NCBI GenBank assembly: GCA_003164295.1
Contig: PLTA01000061.1
Coordinates: 119,042 to 183,041 of the forward strand
Source of the DNA: Candidatus Bathyarchaeota archaeon
Lineage (GTDB): Archaea; Thermoproteota; Bathyarchaeia; Bathyarchaeales; Bathycorpusculaceae
DNA: 64,000 nucleotides
Reading direction: 5' to 3'
Shown: positions 15,454-25,181 of the stretch, one piece after another
Position numbering within the stretch: the first letter of the stretch is position 1
How the letters are laid out: each line of letters opens with the position of its first letter
Program-made: the position numbers and the translations under genes
Notes under the pieces: generated by a model
The model's database searches: none
What the model was told of the DNA's origin: nothing
What the model saw: only the letters and a program-made list of their open reading frames with translations

Positions 15454-18159
15454 ATGGCGCGAACTCTCTTAGATTACTGCATCATTGAACAAGCTAAACC
15501 CACTGTAAAACAAGAAGTCAAAGCGGAAGCTCAAGTACAATCATCCCCAGCCGTTGCTAAAGTTGAAGAAATTAAACAGAAAAAGAAGCCACGCACTTTT
15601 CCACCCATAGCGCCTGAAAATCTGCCACCATCCTACTTTGTTTCAGCTTCTTACGATGGTCGCCAAAAGAAAGCAATTGTCAAATTGTATGAGCCTGAAT
15701 CAGGGGAACTTTATTTCTGGTATGATAATACCGGACATAAACCTTACTGCTTAACTAACCTAAAACGGTGTGATTTGGAAAAAATCGACCGATTAGTTCA
15801 CCATGAAGGATTTGAACGTTTTGAAGTTTTAGAAAAATTTGATCCTTTAAATGACCAAAAAATTCAGGTTACGAAAATAATTGCAAACGACCCCTTAGCT
15901 ATCGGAGGAAGACCTCAAGGCACAATAAGAGACATAATTCCTGAGGACGCCCCCCGAATTTGCGGCATAGCTGCTGAGGAAGTCAGGGTTTGGGAGTCAA
16001 AAATAAAATATTATCAAACCTACATTTATGATCGTCAACTTTTACCTGGAATGATTTACGAAGTTAAAAACGGCGATCTTGTTCCCACGATTCTTGAGGA
16101 AGCCACAGAAAACCTGAACCAAATAAGAATTCTCTTCAAAGATTGCTCCGAGGAAGAACGCGGCTACGCTGAAATGTGGGCACAACTCTTAGAATATCCA
16201 GCTCCAAAATTTCGGCGAGCCGCCATAGACATCGAAGTTTATTCGCCCTTATCAACAAGAATGCCTGATGCAAGGGAAGGAGCTTGCCCTGTAATCGCAG
16301 TTTCAGTCTATAGTTCCGATGGCGAAAAAAGGGTGCTGGTTCTTAAGCGAGAAGGAGTGCGAGAAGGAAACCATCACTTAGCTGAAGACATAAAAGTGGA
16401 ATATTGCGAAACAGAAGAGGAACTGCTTAGAAAAACCTTTGAGGTTTTATGTGATTACCCATTTGTTTTAACTTTTAACGGAGACGATTTTGACCTTCGC
16501 TACTTAACTCATCGAGCGATGAATTTGGGTTTCAGACGAACCTCAATTCCAATTGAGGTAGGTAAACGCGTCTGCTTATTGAGATACGGTGTCCACATTG
16601 ACTTATACAAGTTCTTTTTTAACAGATCAGTTCAAATTTATGCCTATGGTGGTCGCTACAAAGACGTAAGCTTAGACGACGTTGCGAATGCGCTCCTAGG
16701 TGAACAAAAGATTCATCTAGAGAAAACCTTCGGTGATCTAACCTATTCGGAACTTGCAGCTTACTGTCTGCGAGACTCAGAAATTACGTATAAACTGACC
16801 AGTTTTGATAACGATTCAGCAATGAAACTAATGCTTGTTCTAACAAGAATCGCCAGTATGCCCATGGAGGATGTAAGTCGTCAAGGCGTAAGCCGCTGGA
16901 TACGCAACTTTATGCATCGCGAACACCGAAAAAGAAACCTGCTTATACCAAACGCAGAAGATATTTTAACAAAAAAAGGCAAAACATCTACCACCGCAAC
17001 AATAAAAGGCAAAAAATACAAAGGCGCCATAGTGGTGGAGCCAACACCTGGCGTTCACTTTAATGTCGCAGTCATGGACTTTCCCAGCCTATACCCATCT
17101 ATCATTAAAGTCTGGAACCTTGGCTATCAGTCAATTGATTGCCAACACCATGGTTGCAAAGTACACACAATTCCAGACACTCAACATTGGGTATGCACAG
17201 AAAAACGAGCACTTGAAAGCCTACTTATTGGGTCACTTCGGGATTTACGTGTGAATTGGTATAAGAGTCGGGCAAAAGACAAAACGTTGCCTCCTGAACT
17301 TAGAAGTTGGTACAACACTACTCAAGGAGCATTAAAAGTTATTTTAAACGCTAGTTATGGGGTTTTTGGCGCTGACAGCTTTGACCTCTACTGCCCACCT
17401 GTTGCAGAAGCGACGGCAGCTATCGGTAGAGATTCTATCACTCAAATACTCAAACATGCCGAGTCAGCAGGCATCCAGGTTCTTTACGGTGATACTGACA
17501 GCCTTTTTCTTAAGAATCCCTCAAAAGAACAAATTGAAGAAGTTGTCCGTTTTACCGAACATGAATTACATATGGGTATTGATGTTGACAAAGTTTATAG
17601 GTACGCCGTATTTAGTTCCCGCAAAAAGAATTACCTTGGCGTCTTAGAAGACGGTACAGTTGATGTGAAAGGCTTAACAGGAAAGAAAAAACACATCCCG
17701 ATCTATATCAAAGAAGCTTTTAACAAAATGAAAGAAACACTTGCCAAAGTTAAAAGCCCCGCTGATTTCGAAAAAGCCCGAAAAGAAATCGCCGAAATAA
17801 TCCGTGAACGCTACACTAGGCTAAAACGGCGGGAATGGGCTGACATTAATGAATTGGCATTCAACGTCGCTTTAGGCGATGAACTTTCAAGTTATACTAA
17901 AACTACGCCGCAACATGTAAAAGCCGCCCGAATTCTGGCAGACAGCGGAAAAGAGCTCCATAGTGGTGACTTGATTAGTTTTGTTAAAGTTATAAGAGAA
18001 CCCCGGGTAAAACCTGTTGAGTTAACGTCGAGGAATGAAGTTGATGTTGACAAGTATATTGCTTATTTACATGCAACCTTTGATCAAGTTCTTGACGCGT
18101 TAGGCTTAAGTTTTGATGAAATTATTGGCTTAACAAAACTGGAAAGGTTTCTTGGTTAA
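15454..18159 (+). CDS. polB: Family B DNA polymerase with 3'-5' exonuclease
   Basis: Replicative or repair DNA polymerase, 901 aa. Exonuclease motifs are intact: DIE at 259-261, FNGDDFDL at 341-348, YCLRDSEI at 437-444. Polymerase motifs: MDFPSLYPSII (A, Asp542), KVILNASYGVFG (B, about 628-639) and YGDTDS (C, 678-683). A Cys/His cluster (CQHHGC...C, about 566-585) lies after motif A, as in crenarchaeal-type enzymes. The first 50 residues are a variable, Lys/Glu/Pro-rich linker that may hold the PCNA contact. No intein. The stop is two bases from the stop of the convergent glycosyltransferase gene. Confidence 0.96.
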   Translation: MARTLLDYCIIEQAKPTVKQEVKAEAQVQSSPAVAKVEEIKQKKKPRTFPPIAPENLPPSYFVSASYDGRQKKAIVKLYEPESGELYFWYDNTGHKPYCLTNLKRCDLEKIDRLVHHEGFERFEVLEKFDPLNDQKIQVTKIIANDPLAIGGRPQGTIRDIIPEDAPRICGIAAEEVRVWESKIKYYQTYIYDRQLLPGMIYEVKNGDLVPTILEEATENLNQIRILFKDCSEEERGYAEMWAQLLEYPAPKFRRAAIDIEVYSPLSTRMPDAREGACPVIAVSVYSSDGEKRVLVLKREGVREGNHHLAEDIKVEYCETEEELLRKTFEVLCDYPFVLTFNGDDFDLRYLTHRAMNLGFRRTSIPIEVGKRVCLLRYGVHIDLYKFFFNRSVQIYAYGGRYKDVSLDDVANALLGEQKIHLEKTFGDLTYSELAAYCLRDSEITYKLTSFDNDSAMKLMLVLTRIASMPMEDVSRQGVSRWIRNFMHREHRKRNLLIPNAEDILTKKGKTSTTATIKGKKYKGAIVVEPTPGVHFNVAVMDFPSLYPSIIKVWNLGYQSIDCQHHGCKVHTIPDTQHWVCTEKRALESLLIGSLRDLRVNWYKSRAKDKTLPPELRSWYNTTQGALKVILNASYGVFGADSFDLYCPPVAEATAAIGRDSITQILKHAESAGIQVLYGDTDSLFLKNPSKEQIEEVVRFTEHELHMGIDVDKVYRYAVFSSRKKNYLGVLEDGTVDVKGLTGKKKHIPIYIKEAFNKMKETLAKVKSPADFEKARKEIAEIIRERYTRLKRREWADINELAFNVALGDELSSYTKTTPQHVKAARILADSGKELHSGDLISFVKVIREPRVKPVELTSRNEVDVDKYIAYLHATFDQVLDALGLSFDEIIGLTKLERFLG

Positions 18160-18161
18160 AG

Positions 18162-19022
18162 TTAGTATCTTTGTCCGAGAATTCCCAGTACCATAAAAAG
18201 CAGAAAAATTCCAGCTATTATGATAACTACTTGCCGCTCTATTAATGGACGATGGTAAGTAATTAGGGTGGCTAAGCTTTTTCTGTGGTCTGAGCAAAGT
18301 TTTTGACCATCAAAGTTCATTGAGGCTCTTTTTTTGGTTATGAAAACCGTCAAAAGTATTAACGCTGCGTTGAAGATGTAGGGTATAATTGAAACTAGTA
18401 AACTTAATTTCAAATCTGAAACAATTGCGAATGAAGCTATGGTTAAGCCTATGGCGAAGGATCCCGAATTGCCCACAAAGATTTTGCCTGTGAAGTTGAA
18501 GTACGCTAGAATTAACCAGAATAGTAAAGGACCCGCCATAAGAATCCAAGATGGCGAGAGAACCATTAATCCAACTATTACAATGGCTGGACATATTGTT
18601 TCCAAACCATTTAGTCCCCCAAGTTGGTTAACAACGTTTGTTACCACCATAACTATCAATGGGATAATTACATAGAAGTAAACTGACCCAAACTGTATCG
18701 TGCCTACAAACGGCAGAAAAATCGATGTTCTTGCACCTGTTTCTCTTGCAAAATATATGAGAGGCAACGCGGCGATTAAAGGCATGAATGCTTTGTAGCG
18801 CCATTTCAAATCCATCCAGTCATCTAGCAAACCCATGAAGCCGCCGAAAAGAATGCATGCAGCTAAAATTAAGGGGGCTGAAGTAGGCGCCGAAACGTCG
18901 GGGTTGTTTAAAAAGTATATGAAAAAAAGATACACTGTGGCAAATAGGACGTAGAGCACGCCTAAACCGTTAGGAGTTAAAGGTTGACCAACTTTATGCT
19001 GATCGCGAACCTTAGGAAACAC
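18162..19022 (-). CDS. GlcNAc-1-phosphate transferase-like membrane enzyme (MraY/GPT/AglH family)
   Basis: Integral membrane glycosyltransferase family 4 protein that would transfer a sugar-1-phosphate from a UDP-sugar to dolichyl phosphate, the first step of N-glycan lipid assembly. Motifs: LLDDWMDLKWRYK (Asp pair), NVVNQLGGLNGLET, and KIFVGNSGSFAIG. About eight membrane segments are visible. It is 286 aa, shorter than usual (about 320-340), and seems to lack the first N-terminal helix; GGGAG before the GTG at 19022 and an in-frame TAA 27 bases upstream argue that this start is real. It follows aglB by 24 bases in one operon, which supports the N-glycosylation role. Confidence 0.85.
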   Translation of the reverse strand: MFPKVRDQHKVGQPLTPNGLGVLYVLFATVYLFFIYFLNNPDVSAPTSAPLILAACILFGGFMGLLDDWMDLKWRYKAFMPLIAALPLIYFARETGARTSIFLPFVGTIQFGSVYFYVIIPLIVMVVTNVVNQLGGLNGLETICPAIVIVGLMVLSPSWILMAGPLLFWLILAYFNFTGKIFVGNSGSFAIGLTIASFAIVSDLKLSLLVSIIPYIFNAALILLTVFITKKRASMNFDGQKLCSDHRKSLATLITYHRPLIERQVVIIIAGIFLLFMVLGILGQRY

Positions 19023-19046
19023 TGAGTTGCTCCCTGTTTTCTTAAA

Positions 19047-21362
19047 TTATCCTGTGCCTGTCGTGCCCGTAGCTGCGTAATATGCATCATAGTTGATCTT
19101 GTAGATGGCAACTAATGGTACTAATCCTCCGTATTGAAATGGTGATGCGTCTTCGCCGCCTAAGTAAGCTAGTGTGAAGTAGGTTGGCGCCGTAGTTGTC
19201 ATATCTGGTGAAAGACTAACGCCTGCTTGGGTCCATTGGTTGCAATATTGTACTTCTGCATTGTTGATGAGTTCCTCTACTGTGCAGTTTAGTCCTTGGT
19301 CGTTCCAATCCCATTTTCCTGTTGTGTTGTCAGGTGCGCCAAAGGCTGTTTCGTCTTTCCATGGTTGGGAAGCATTCATGTAGCCTTCGTTGATTAGCCG
19401 ACTTTCAGCTTCGCCGGAAATTCTTGCCATCCAAACCCATTTTCCTTCATCTCCATATCCAGCTGGGCTTGCAACATATGATGAGGAGCCGCTGCTTGAT
19501 TGGCCTATTTGCAATACGGTGAAGACCAAAATGTAACCGACGCGTCCAGGATTATTATCGTTATTATATGAGCTTAGCATCGCCATTGACTGGTTTTCGT
19601 TCGCCATGAATATGAATCCTACGTTTTCAATTTGTGTTGTGTTTTCAGTTGTATTATCATTTAATGTTGTAACGTTTCCTTGGTAAGTTAACCAGAAGCC
19701 ATAGTCCCACCATGAAACCACTACCTCTGTTGAAGGAACCGTTTGTTTTAGCCAACTTAGTGACTCAGTCCATGCAGTTACTGGTTGAGTTAGGCTTGAA
19801 CCACCTACTGGAAGACTTGCTGCACTAATTGCAGTAGGTGAAAAAGCTTGGTTCACCGATCTTGGCACTCCACCAGTTTGTGGTGAGAAAGCGAAGGTTG
19901 ATATCAATATCATAAATATTAGGAAGACTGCAACACCGCTGTATTCTTTGCTTACGCGTGCTAGTTTTCGTTTTGTTTTTGCGATTGATCGTGGATTTTC
20001 CTGTAATAAAGTGTAAAATGGTTTTACTATGCCAAGAATGCCTATTGCTGCTATAATTGCAAAGGCGGGGGCAAAAATTGCGAGTAAACGAATCATTGAA
20101 GCGGCGAAGTAAAGCGAAGTTATTCCAAAGACTAACAGGAAAATGTTTCTATTAGTTGGATTCTTAAATACCACGTATAATCCGATTAGGAAGAACAATA
20201 TGACTATTCCTAGTTCGACGTAAATGTTTCCCCAGGCTGAAATTTGCTGTTCTGCTACTGAACTGATTATGGGGGCGGTGGCTCTTATGAAGGGATCAAT
20301 AACTGTGTCGAATTTTCCTGCAATTCTACCAAGATACCCAGTTGCAAAAAGAGCGATGAAACCACCGACAATTACAACTATTGCGGAAGTTGTCAGTGTC
20401 AGCTTGGTTCTAGTGGATATGTTCTGACGTAAAGTTTCTGCAACAAGAAGCAAGAGAAATCCTGCAGCGATAGGAAGCACTGCGTAAGTCGTTAAGTAGC
20501 TAAGAGATATGTAGGGAATCTTTGTTGCAATGAACAGTCCAAAGCCAAAAGTTATGCTGTAACTAAGCAAAAGCCTTTGACTATACCTTTTCGCCACAAT
20601 CATTACGAAAGCGAACAGTACAATTAAGTCAAGAATATAGTATGCTCCTCCCCACCCGCCAATGAAGTATGCTAGGGTCGCGCCAGCGGTTATAGAGTAC
20701 AATACTGATGCGCGGATCGATCTGTTGTTATCAATAGACCTTAGAAACAGGAGGATAAACAACACAAGACCAAGTGTGCCGACAACCTGTGTATCAAAAA
20801 AGCCTAGTGAAGTTCTTTGTACAATTGATGGTTCAAGCGCAAAGAATAATGCTGCAAATAAACCGACCGCTTTTCCACCCATATCTTTGCCTAAAAAATA
20901 TACAACTAAGGTAGAAAGTACACCTATTACAGGTGGTATCAGCGCGCAAAACGTCATTAAATCGATGTTTGCACCAAACAACTTGAATATGTCATAAAGT
21001 ACCGCTCCCGTTATAGGGGTTGATGGCAAAGAAGTTGCCATGTTATACCCAAATGGGTACCATAATTGAGTGTTTACCCATCCTGATCCAAGATAGGGTG
21101 AAAGCAAACCGTTGGTTACCATGTGCTGGGTAATGCTAAATTGATAATATGGGTCAAATTCATTAAGGAGTGACGTTCCTGCAGAAAGATTTTCCCAACG
21201 TAAAGGTAAAATGCGGATAACAAAGGCAACAAAAAGTATAAGCGCCAAAGCAGAGACTGCAATTATTTGGCTGTGGCTAACTTGGATGCGTAATCTACTA
21301 AATGGTGCCATACGGTCACTAAGTTTATCTTTAATTCCTTCCCCCACTTTAAGCCATCTCAC
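19047..21362 (-). CDS. aglB: Oligosaccharyltransferase AglB (STT3)
   Basis: Membrane enzyme that transfers a lipid-linked oligosaccharide to Asn in N-x-S/T sites outside the cell. 771 aa, GTG start. After a short cytoplasmic N-terminus there are about 12-13 membrane segments up to residue 500 and then a soluble outer domain. Motifs: LNEFDPYYQF near residue 70 (first DxD-like), GFFDTQ near 187, SVAE at 368-371 (the TIXE/SVSE loop) and WWDYG at 551-555, the signature for acceptor site recognition. The small C-terminal domain ends with a Gly/Thr tail. Operon with the sugar-phosphate transferase. Confidence 0.95.
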   Translation of the reverse strand: MRWLKVGEGIKDKLSDRMAPFSRLRIQVSHSQIIAVSALALILFVAFVIRILPLRWENLSAGTSLLNEFDPYYQFSITQHMVTNGLLSPYLGSGWVNTQLWYPFGYNMATSLPSTPITGAVLYDIFKLFGANIDLMTFCALIPPVIGVLSTLVVYFLGKDMGGKAVGLFAALFFALEPSIVQRTSLGFFDTQVVGTLGLVLFILLFLRSIDNNRSIRASVLYSITAGATLAYFIGGWGGAYYILDLIVLFAFVMIVAKRYSQRLLLSYSITFGFGLFIATKIPYISLSYLTTYAVLPIAAGFLLLLVAETLRQNISTRTKLTLTTSAIVVIVGGFIALFATGYLGRIAGKFDTVIDPFIRATAPIISSVAEQQISAWGNIYVELGIVILFFLIGLYVVFKNPTNRNIFLLVFGITSLYFAASMIRLLAIFAPAFAIIAAIGILGIVKPFYTLLQENPRSIAKTKRKLARVSKEYSGVAVFLIFMILISTFAFSPQTGGVPRSVNQAFSPTAISAASLPVGGSSLTQPVTAWTESLSWLKQTVPSTEVVVSWWDYGFWLTYQGNVTTLNDNTTENTTQIENVGFIFMANENQSMAMLSSYNNDNNPGRVGYILVFTVLQIGQSSSGSSSYVASPAGYGDEGKWVWMARISGEAESRLINEGYMNASQPWKDETAFGAPDNTTGKWDWNDQGLNCTVEELINNAEVQYCNQWTQAGVSLSPDMTTTAPTYFTLAYLGGEDASPFQYGGLVPLVAIYKINYDAYYAATGTTGTG

Positions 21363-21592
21363 AGAGTTAATTTATGTTCTAAGCTACTTTTCTTAATTTA
21401 TACACATTCAAGGTTTATTTATGGCTTTCCAAACTGTATTAAAATCGCTTGGACGCTAAAGTATTACAAGCATTAAGCCTTTTGCTAAAAACTGGATAAA
21501 AAAATAATCTTTACCCGAGTGTTTTTTCCACTTTGTACCCTTCCAAAAGATATCGATTAAGTCTTGTGTACCTTTCCAGGTGGCTCGCGCAG

Positions 21593-21766
21593 TTATCTCC
21601 GTTTAGCTAAGGGTATAACTTCAACATCTAATGGTAGCAATGAAAGTTTTCTATTGCATTTCGGGCATTTTCCACCGTTCTGAGAAATTATTTCATCCGG
21701 CGGTTTGAGTTCACTGCCTTCGTATAAAATATGATTACATCCGTGACAAATAACACGCTGTGGCAT
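21593..21766 (-). CDS. Small zinc-ribbon protein (57 aa)
   Basis: Short gene that is easily missed. ATG at 21766 is preceded by GGTGG at the right distance. The protein has two Cys pairs, ICHGC and KCPKC, separated by about 24 residues, forming a rubredoxin-like zinc ribbon, and ends with a basic tail (PLAKRR). It lies alone between aglB (same strand, downstream) and topA (divergent). Small zinc ribbons of this form are often RNA- or DNA-linked in archaea; no function can be given. Confidence 0.72.
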   Translation of the reverse strand: MPQRVICHGCNHILYEGSELKPPDEIISQNGGKCPKCNRKLSLLPLDVEVIPLAKRR

Positions 21767-21895
21767 CCCAAATCCACCGTCTTATTACATAACTGGCATA
21801 TTTAATGATTACTAAAATAATTATCATGTAACAGTGACATGGTTTTGTATAATTGTGGGATATATACTGCTATTTTTAAGAGTAAGATTATCTGA

Positions 21896-23995
21896 GTGTT
21901 TAAGTGTGGTTTACAGCTTTTGGGAAAATACAGGTTAATTATTACTGAAAAACCCGATGCGGCAAACAGAATTGCAAACGCTTTAGATCAAAATGGAAAA
22001 GCCAAAAAAATGTTTGACAGCGGCGTTCCATACTATCAAGCTTATAGAAACGGCGATATTGTTGTCGTACCAGCTTTAGGGCACCTATATACTGTTGCTT
22101 GTAAAGAAAAAGCCAATGGAGATTACCCAGTTTTTGATTATCAATGGGTTCCACGATACTTGGCTGAGCGTGGAGCATCAAAAATCCGTGTTTGGATTAA
22201 AGTTATTGCTAAACTAGCACTCGATGCTGAAGACTTTGTGGACGCTTGCGACTTTGACGTTGAAGGCAGCATCATAGGGTATTGCATACTCAAGTATGCT
22301 TGCGATAGAAAAGAGGAAACTGCAAAACGGATGAAATATTCAACGCTTACAGAAGAAGAATTGCAAGAATCATACACTCATTTGTTGCCACATCTGGATT
22401 TTACAGTTATAAAAGCTGGATTAACAAGACACGAAGTTGACTGGCTTTACGGTATTAACCTGTCAAGAGCACTAACCACGGCAGCAAAAAATAGCAGTGG
22501 CCAATACGCCACAATAAGTACGGGCAGAGTGCAGGGACCTACCCTGAAGTTTTTGGAAGAACGCGAAAAAGCCATAAAATGCTTTGTGCCCACTCTATAC
22601 TGGACTATTACCGCTAAAGTAAACATTAGCGGTACAACTTGCCAAGTTGAGCACGAAAAGATTTTTGAAAACAAGCAAGAAGCAGCTGAAACAATTCGTG
22701 CCTGCAAAACAAAGGAAGGACAAATAGGCACAGTAACAGTTGATGAATTTGAGCAGCTTTCGCCATTACCTTTTGACTTAGGCGCGTTGCAGAGTGAAGC
22801 GTACAGAGTTTTTCATTATACGCCGTTGCGCACTTCAAACTTTGCTCAGTATCTGTACTTGGAGGCTTTAATTTCTTATCCGCGAACAAGCAGCCAAAAG
22901 CTTCCACCAGCAATCGGCTATCAAACAATCCTTAAAAAACTAAGTAAAATGCCTGCTTACGCTAAACTGGCAACGGAGTTACTTTCTAAACAAACATTGA
23001 AGCCGTATGAGGGTCAAAAAGTCGATTCAGCTCACCCCGCAATTTACCCAACTGGAAACCAGCCTGAAAAACCTCTTGGGGTGGGAGAAAAAAACATTTT
23101 TGATCTAATTGTCCGTAGGTTCTTGGCTGTTTTTGCGGAACCAGCAATTCGGCAGAGCATTAAAGCGGTGGTACGCATAAATGAAAACCGTTTTAGGCTA
23201 ACTGGAGCACGAACGTTAAATGAAGGATGGATTAAATTTTACAAACCGTATACACAACTGAAAGATTCTTTTTTGCCAATCTTAACTGAAGGGCAAAAAA
23301 TCGTTATAAACCGCGTTGTTCTCAAAGAAAATTTTACCAAACCGCCTGCACGTTATAACCCTCGAAGTTTACTTTTGAAGATGGAAAAAGAGGAAATAGG
23401 AACCAAAGCAACACGAGCTACAACAATTCAAACCTTGTACGACCGCAAATATCTTCACGGCGTCGATAGTCTTGAGGTTTCTGACCTTGGATTCGAAGTC
23501 ATCGAAATCCTTACAAAATATTGCCCAACCGTTGTTTCCCCTGAATTGACTAAAGAATTAGAAGTCAAAATGGAAAAAATCCAAAATGGACAAGAAACCA
23601 GAGAAGCTGTGCTTCACGAGGCTATAAAAATTTTGGATCCAGTGGTGTCAGCGCTTAAAGAAAAAGAATCAATTATAGGAAAACAACTAAATCAAGCATT
23701 AAAAAAAGCTTGGATCGATGAAAAGGCGGTAGGCACATGCCCAAAATGCGCTGACGGAAAACTAGTGATTTTGCGCTCCAAAAAAACTAGAAAACGTTTT
23801 GTTGGGTGCACTAACTATTTTGAAGGCAAATGCAAAACTACCTTTCCGCTTCCTCAAATTGGGATAGTAAAATCGTTAGCTATTCCTTGTGAAATTTGCC
23901 ATTGCCCGATAGTGTGCATATTGATGAAAGGTAGGAAACCTTGGAAAATATGTTTAAATCCTAACTGCCCCTCAAAAGGAGTGAAAAAACAATGA
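21896..23995 (+). CDS. topA: Type IA DNA topoisomerase I
   Basis: Relaxes negative supercoils by a single-strand cut. 699 aa, GTG start. The toprim domain starts at LIITEKPDAANRIA and has ACDFDVEGSIIGY (Asp119, Asp121) in place of the bacterial DxDxEG form, as expected for archaeal TopA. The catalytic Tyr is Y328 in LISYPRTSS. The C-terminus has two zinc-ribbon units, CPKC...CTNYFEGKC and CEICHCPIVC...C, which bind single-stranded DNA. The small gene downstream overlaps its stop by four bases (ATGA). Confidence 0.94.
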   Translation: MFKCGLQLLGKYRLIITEKPDAANRIANALDQNGKAKKMFDSGVPYYQAYRNGDIVVVPALGHLYTVACKEKANGDYPVFDYQWVPRYLAERGASKIRVWIKVIAKLALDAEDFVDACDFDVEGSIIGYCILKYACDRKEETAKRMKYSTLTEEELQESYTHLLPHLDFTVIKAGLTRHEVDWLYGINLSRALTTAAKNSSGQYATISTGRVQGPTLKFLEEREKAIKCFVPTLYWTITAKVNISGTTCQVEHEKIFENKQEAAETIRACKTKEGQIGTVTVDEFEQLSPLPFDLGALQSEAYRVFHYTPLRTSNFAQYLYLEALISYPRTSSQKLPPAIGYQTILKKLSKMPAYAKLATELLSKQTLKPYEGQKVDSAHPAIYPTGNQPEKPLGVGEKNIFDLIVRRFLAVFAEPAIRQSIKAVVRINENRFRLTGARTLNEGWIKFYKPYTQLKDSFLPILTEGQKIVINRVVLKENFTKPPARYNPRSLLLKMEKEEIGTKATRATTIQTLYDRKYLHGVDSLEVSDLGFEVIEILTKYCPTVVSPELTKELEVKMEKIQNGQETREAVLHEAIKILDPVVSALKEKESIIGKQLNQALKKAWIDEKAVGTCPKCADGKLVILRSKKTRKRFVGCTNYFEGKCKTTFPLPQIGIVKSLAIPCEICHCPIVCILMKGRKPWKICLNPNCPSKGVKKQ

Positions 23996-24216
23996 AATGC
24001 AAAATTTGCAATAAAGATGTCCAAGACAGCGGATTTTGTTATTTGCATCTAATAGCTTATAAAAATATTGTAGATAAATTCGATGTATGGAAAAAAGCTT
24101 CAGACATTTTTTGGTCCGACTATTTGATTGAGGTTCAGAAAAATTCATTAACAGGAGAATGGGCTAAAGAGGTAGTAAAGCACCTAATTGAGGAAGGGAA
24201 CCAAAATGTCAGATAA
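23992..24216 (+). CDS. Small Cys/His protein downstream of topA
   Basis: 74 aa, ATG in a four-base ATGA overlap with topA, so the two are coupled. The first 20 residues form a compact metal site, MKCKICNKDVQDSGFCYLH (C-x2-C...C-x2-H), followed by helices (YKNIVDKFDVWKKASDIFW, EWAKEVVKHLIEE). No known family comes to mind. Coupling to topA suggests a role near DNA topology or a shared transcript only; function unknown. Confidence 0.7.
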   Translation: MKCKICNKDVQDSGFCYLHLIAYKNIVDKFDVWKKASDIFWSDYLIEVQKNSLTGEWAKEVVKHLIEEGNQNVR

Positions 24217-24631
24217 AATTAAGAAAAGTACGTCGTCTATGTCATTTTCGCTAAGTCGATGGTTCAAAAGAAATTCAACAGGCACTTCCAACATGGCTAT
24301 AATAACGATAGTCGGGCTTGCATATTCTATTTTCATTTTTGGCGGTGGCTTGTTTACTCTGATTAATCGTCCTTCTCCTTCAGCATATTACAACGGAAAA
24401 TTCTACTTCCTTTATCCAAGTTTGAGCTCTCAATTCGTATCTGACACATTAGTTTCTGTAATTCTTTACGCCTTAGGATTTATCGGCCTATTAATGATTT
24501 ATCAAAGCTCAAAAAGCGCTTACAAACCACGACAAGCCTATATGATGTTAATTATAGGTGTAACATTGTTGCTTCTATCGTACATATTCCTAGAAGGATC
24601 AATAGCCTTCAAACAAAACGGCGGACAATAA
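24206..24631 (+). CDS. Three-helix membrane protein, unknown function
   Basis: 141 aa from the ATG at 24206, preceded by GAGGAAGGGA. A Ser/Lys-rich, cytoplasmic N-terminus (about 30 residues) leads into three membrane segments near residues 31-52, 81-102 and 110-132 of this start. The layout recalls small accessory subunits of translocation or glycosylation complexes, but no motif supports a specific one. It overlaps the end of the previous gene by 11 bases. Third gene of the topA transcript. Confidence 0.65.
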   Translation: MSDKIKKSTSSMSFSLSRWFKRNSTGTSNMAIITIVGLAYSIFIFGGGLFTLINRPSPSAYYNGKFYFLYPSLSSQFVSDTLVSVILYALGFIGLLMIYQSSKSAYKPRQAYMMLIIGVTLLLLSYIFLEGSIAFKQNGGQ

Positions 24632-24668
24632 CTCCGCTTTTTCTGTTTTTTTCCTTTTCAAACTTTTG

Positions 24669-25181
24669 TTACCACGGATGTTTCTTTAACTTCATCTTAT
24701 ACGCTAAGAAATTTGTGAATAAGTGAATAGGCGGGGTTATCAACAGAACTGTAACTGCTAACTGCCAGCTCACAATCATAAGTGGAAGAGCAAACACAAC
24801 AGCCCCGACAACAAAGTCAATTTGGTCAACGATTGGAAGTAAACCGCCAGGTGCAATCCCAATCCTTCTCTTCAAAAAAGCACCCGTTAAATCACCTAAA
24901 AGCGCTCCTAACGGAATTAAGACAATGAATAAAACAGGAAATCCTGGAAAAACCACGTACTCAATTGAGCCCACAATCATCCCGATTACCCAGCCGAAAA
25001 AGAATCCTCTGAACGTTTTGTTATTTCCAAAAACCCGTTTTCCATCAAAAAAGTTTCGTCCGAAATCCATCTTTGTTCCGCCCCCTGCAAGAACTGGCGT
25101 TCCGTTTGCGCAATAAGCGGGAAAAATAAACTTTAATGCATTAATAATCAACAAGATTAAGCTCATTTGTTCAACCGTCAT
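24669..25181 (-). CDS. carS: CDP-archaeol synthase
   Basis: Membrane enzyme that activates unsaturated archaetidic acid with CTP to give CDP-archaeol, the common precursor of archaeal ether phospholipids. 170 aa, usual for the family. Signature: FPAYCANGTPVLAGGGTKMD then DGKRVFGNNKTFRGFFFG, with the Gly/Asp/Lys pattern of CarS/CdsA. Five membrane segments. The ATG overlaps the radB stop by one base (TAATG), so radB and carS are one transcript although their roles differ. Confidence 0.93.
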   Translation of the reverse strand: MTVEQMSLILLIINALKFIFPAYCANGTPVLAGGGTKMDFGRNFFDGKRVFGNNKTFRGFFFGWVIGMIVGSIEYVVFPGFPVLFIVLIPLGALLGDLTGAFLKRRIGIAPGGLLPIVDQIDFVVGAVVFALPLMIVSWQLAVTVLLITPPIHLFTNFLAYKMKLKKHPW

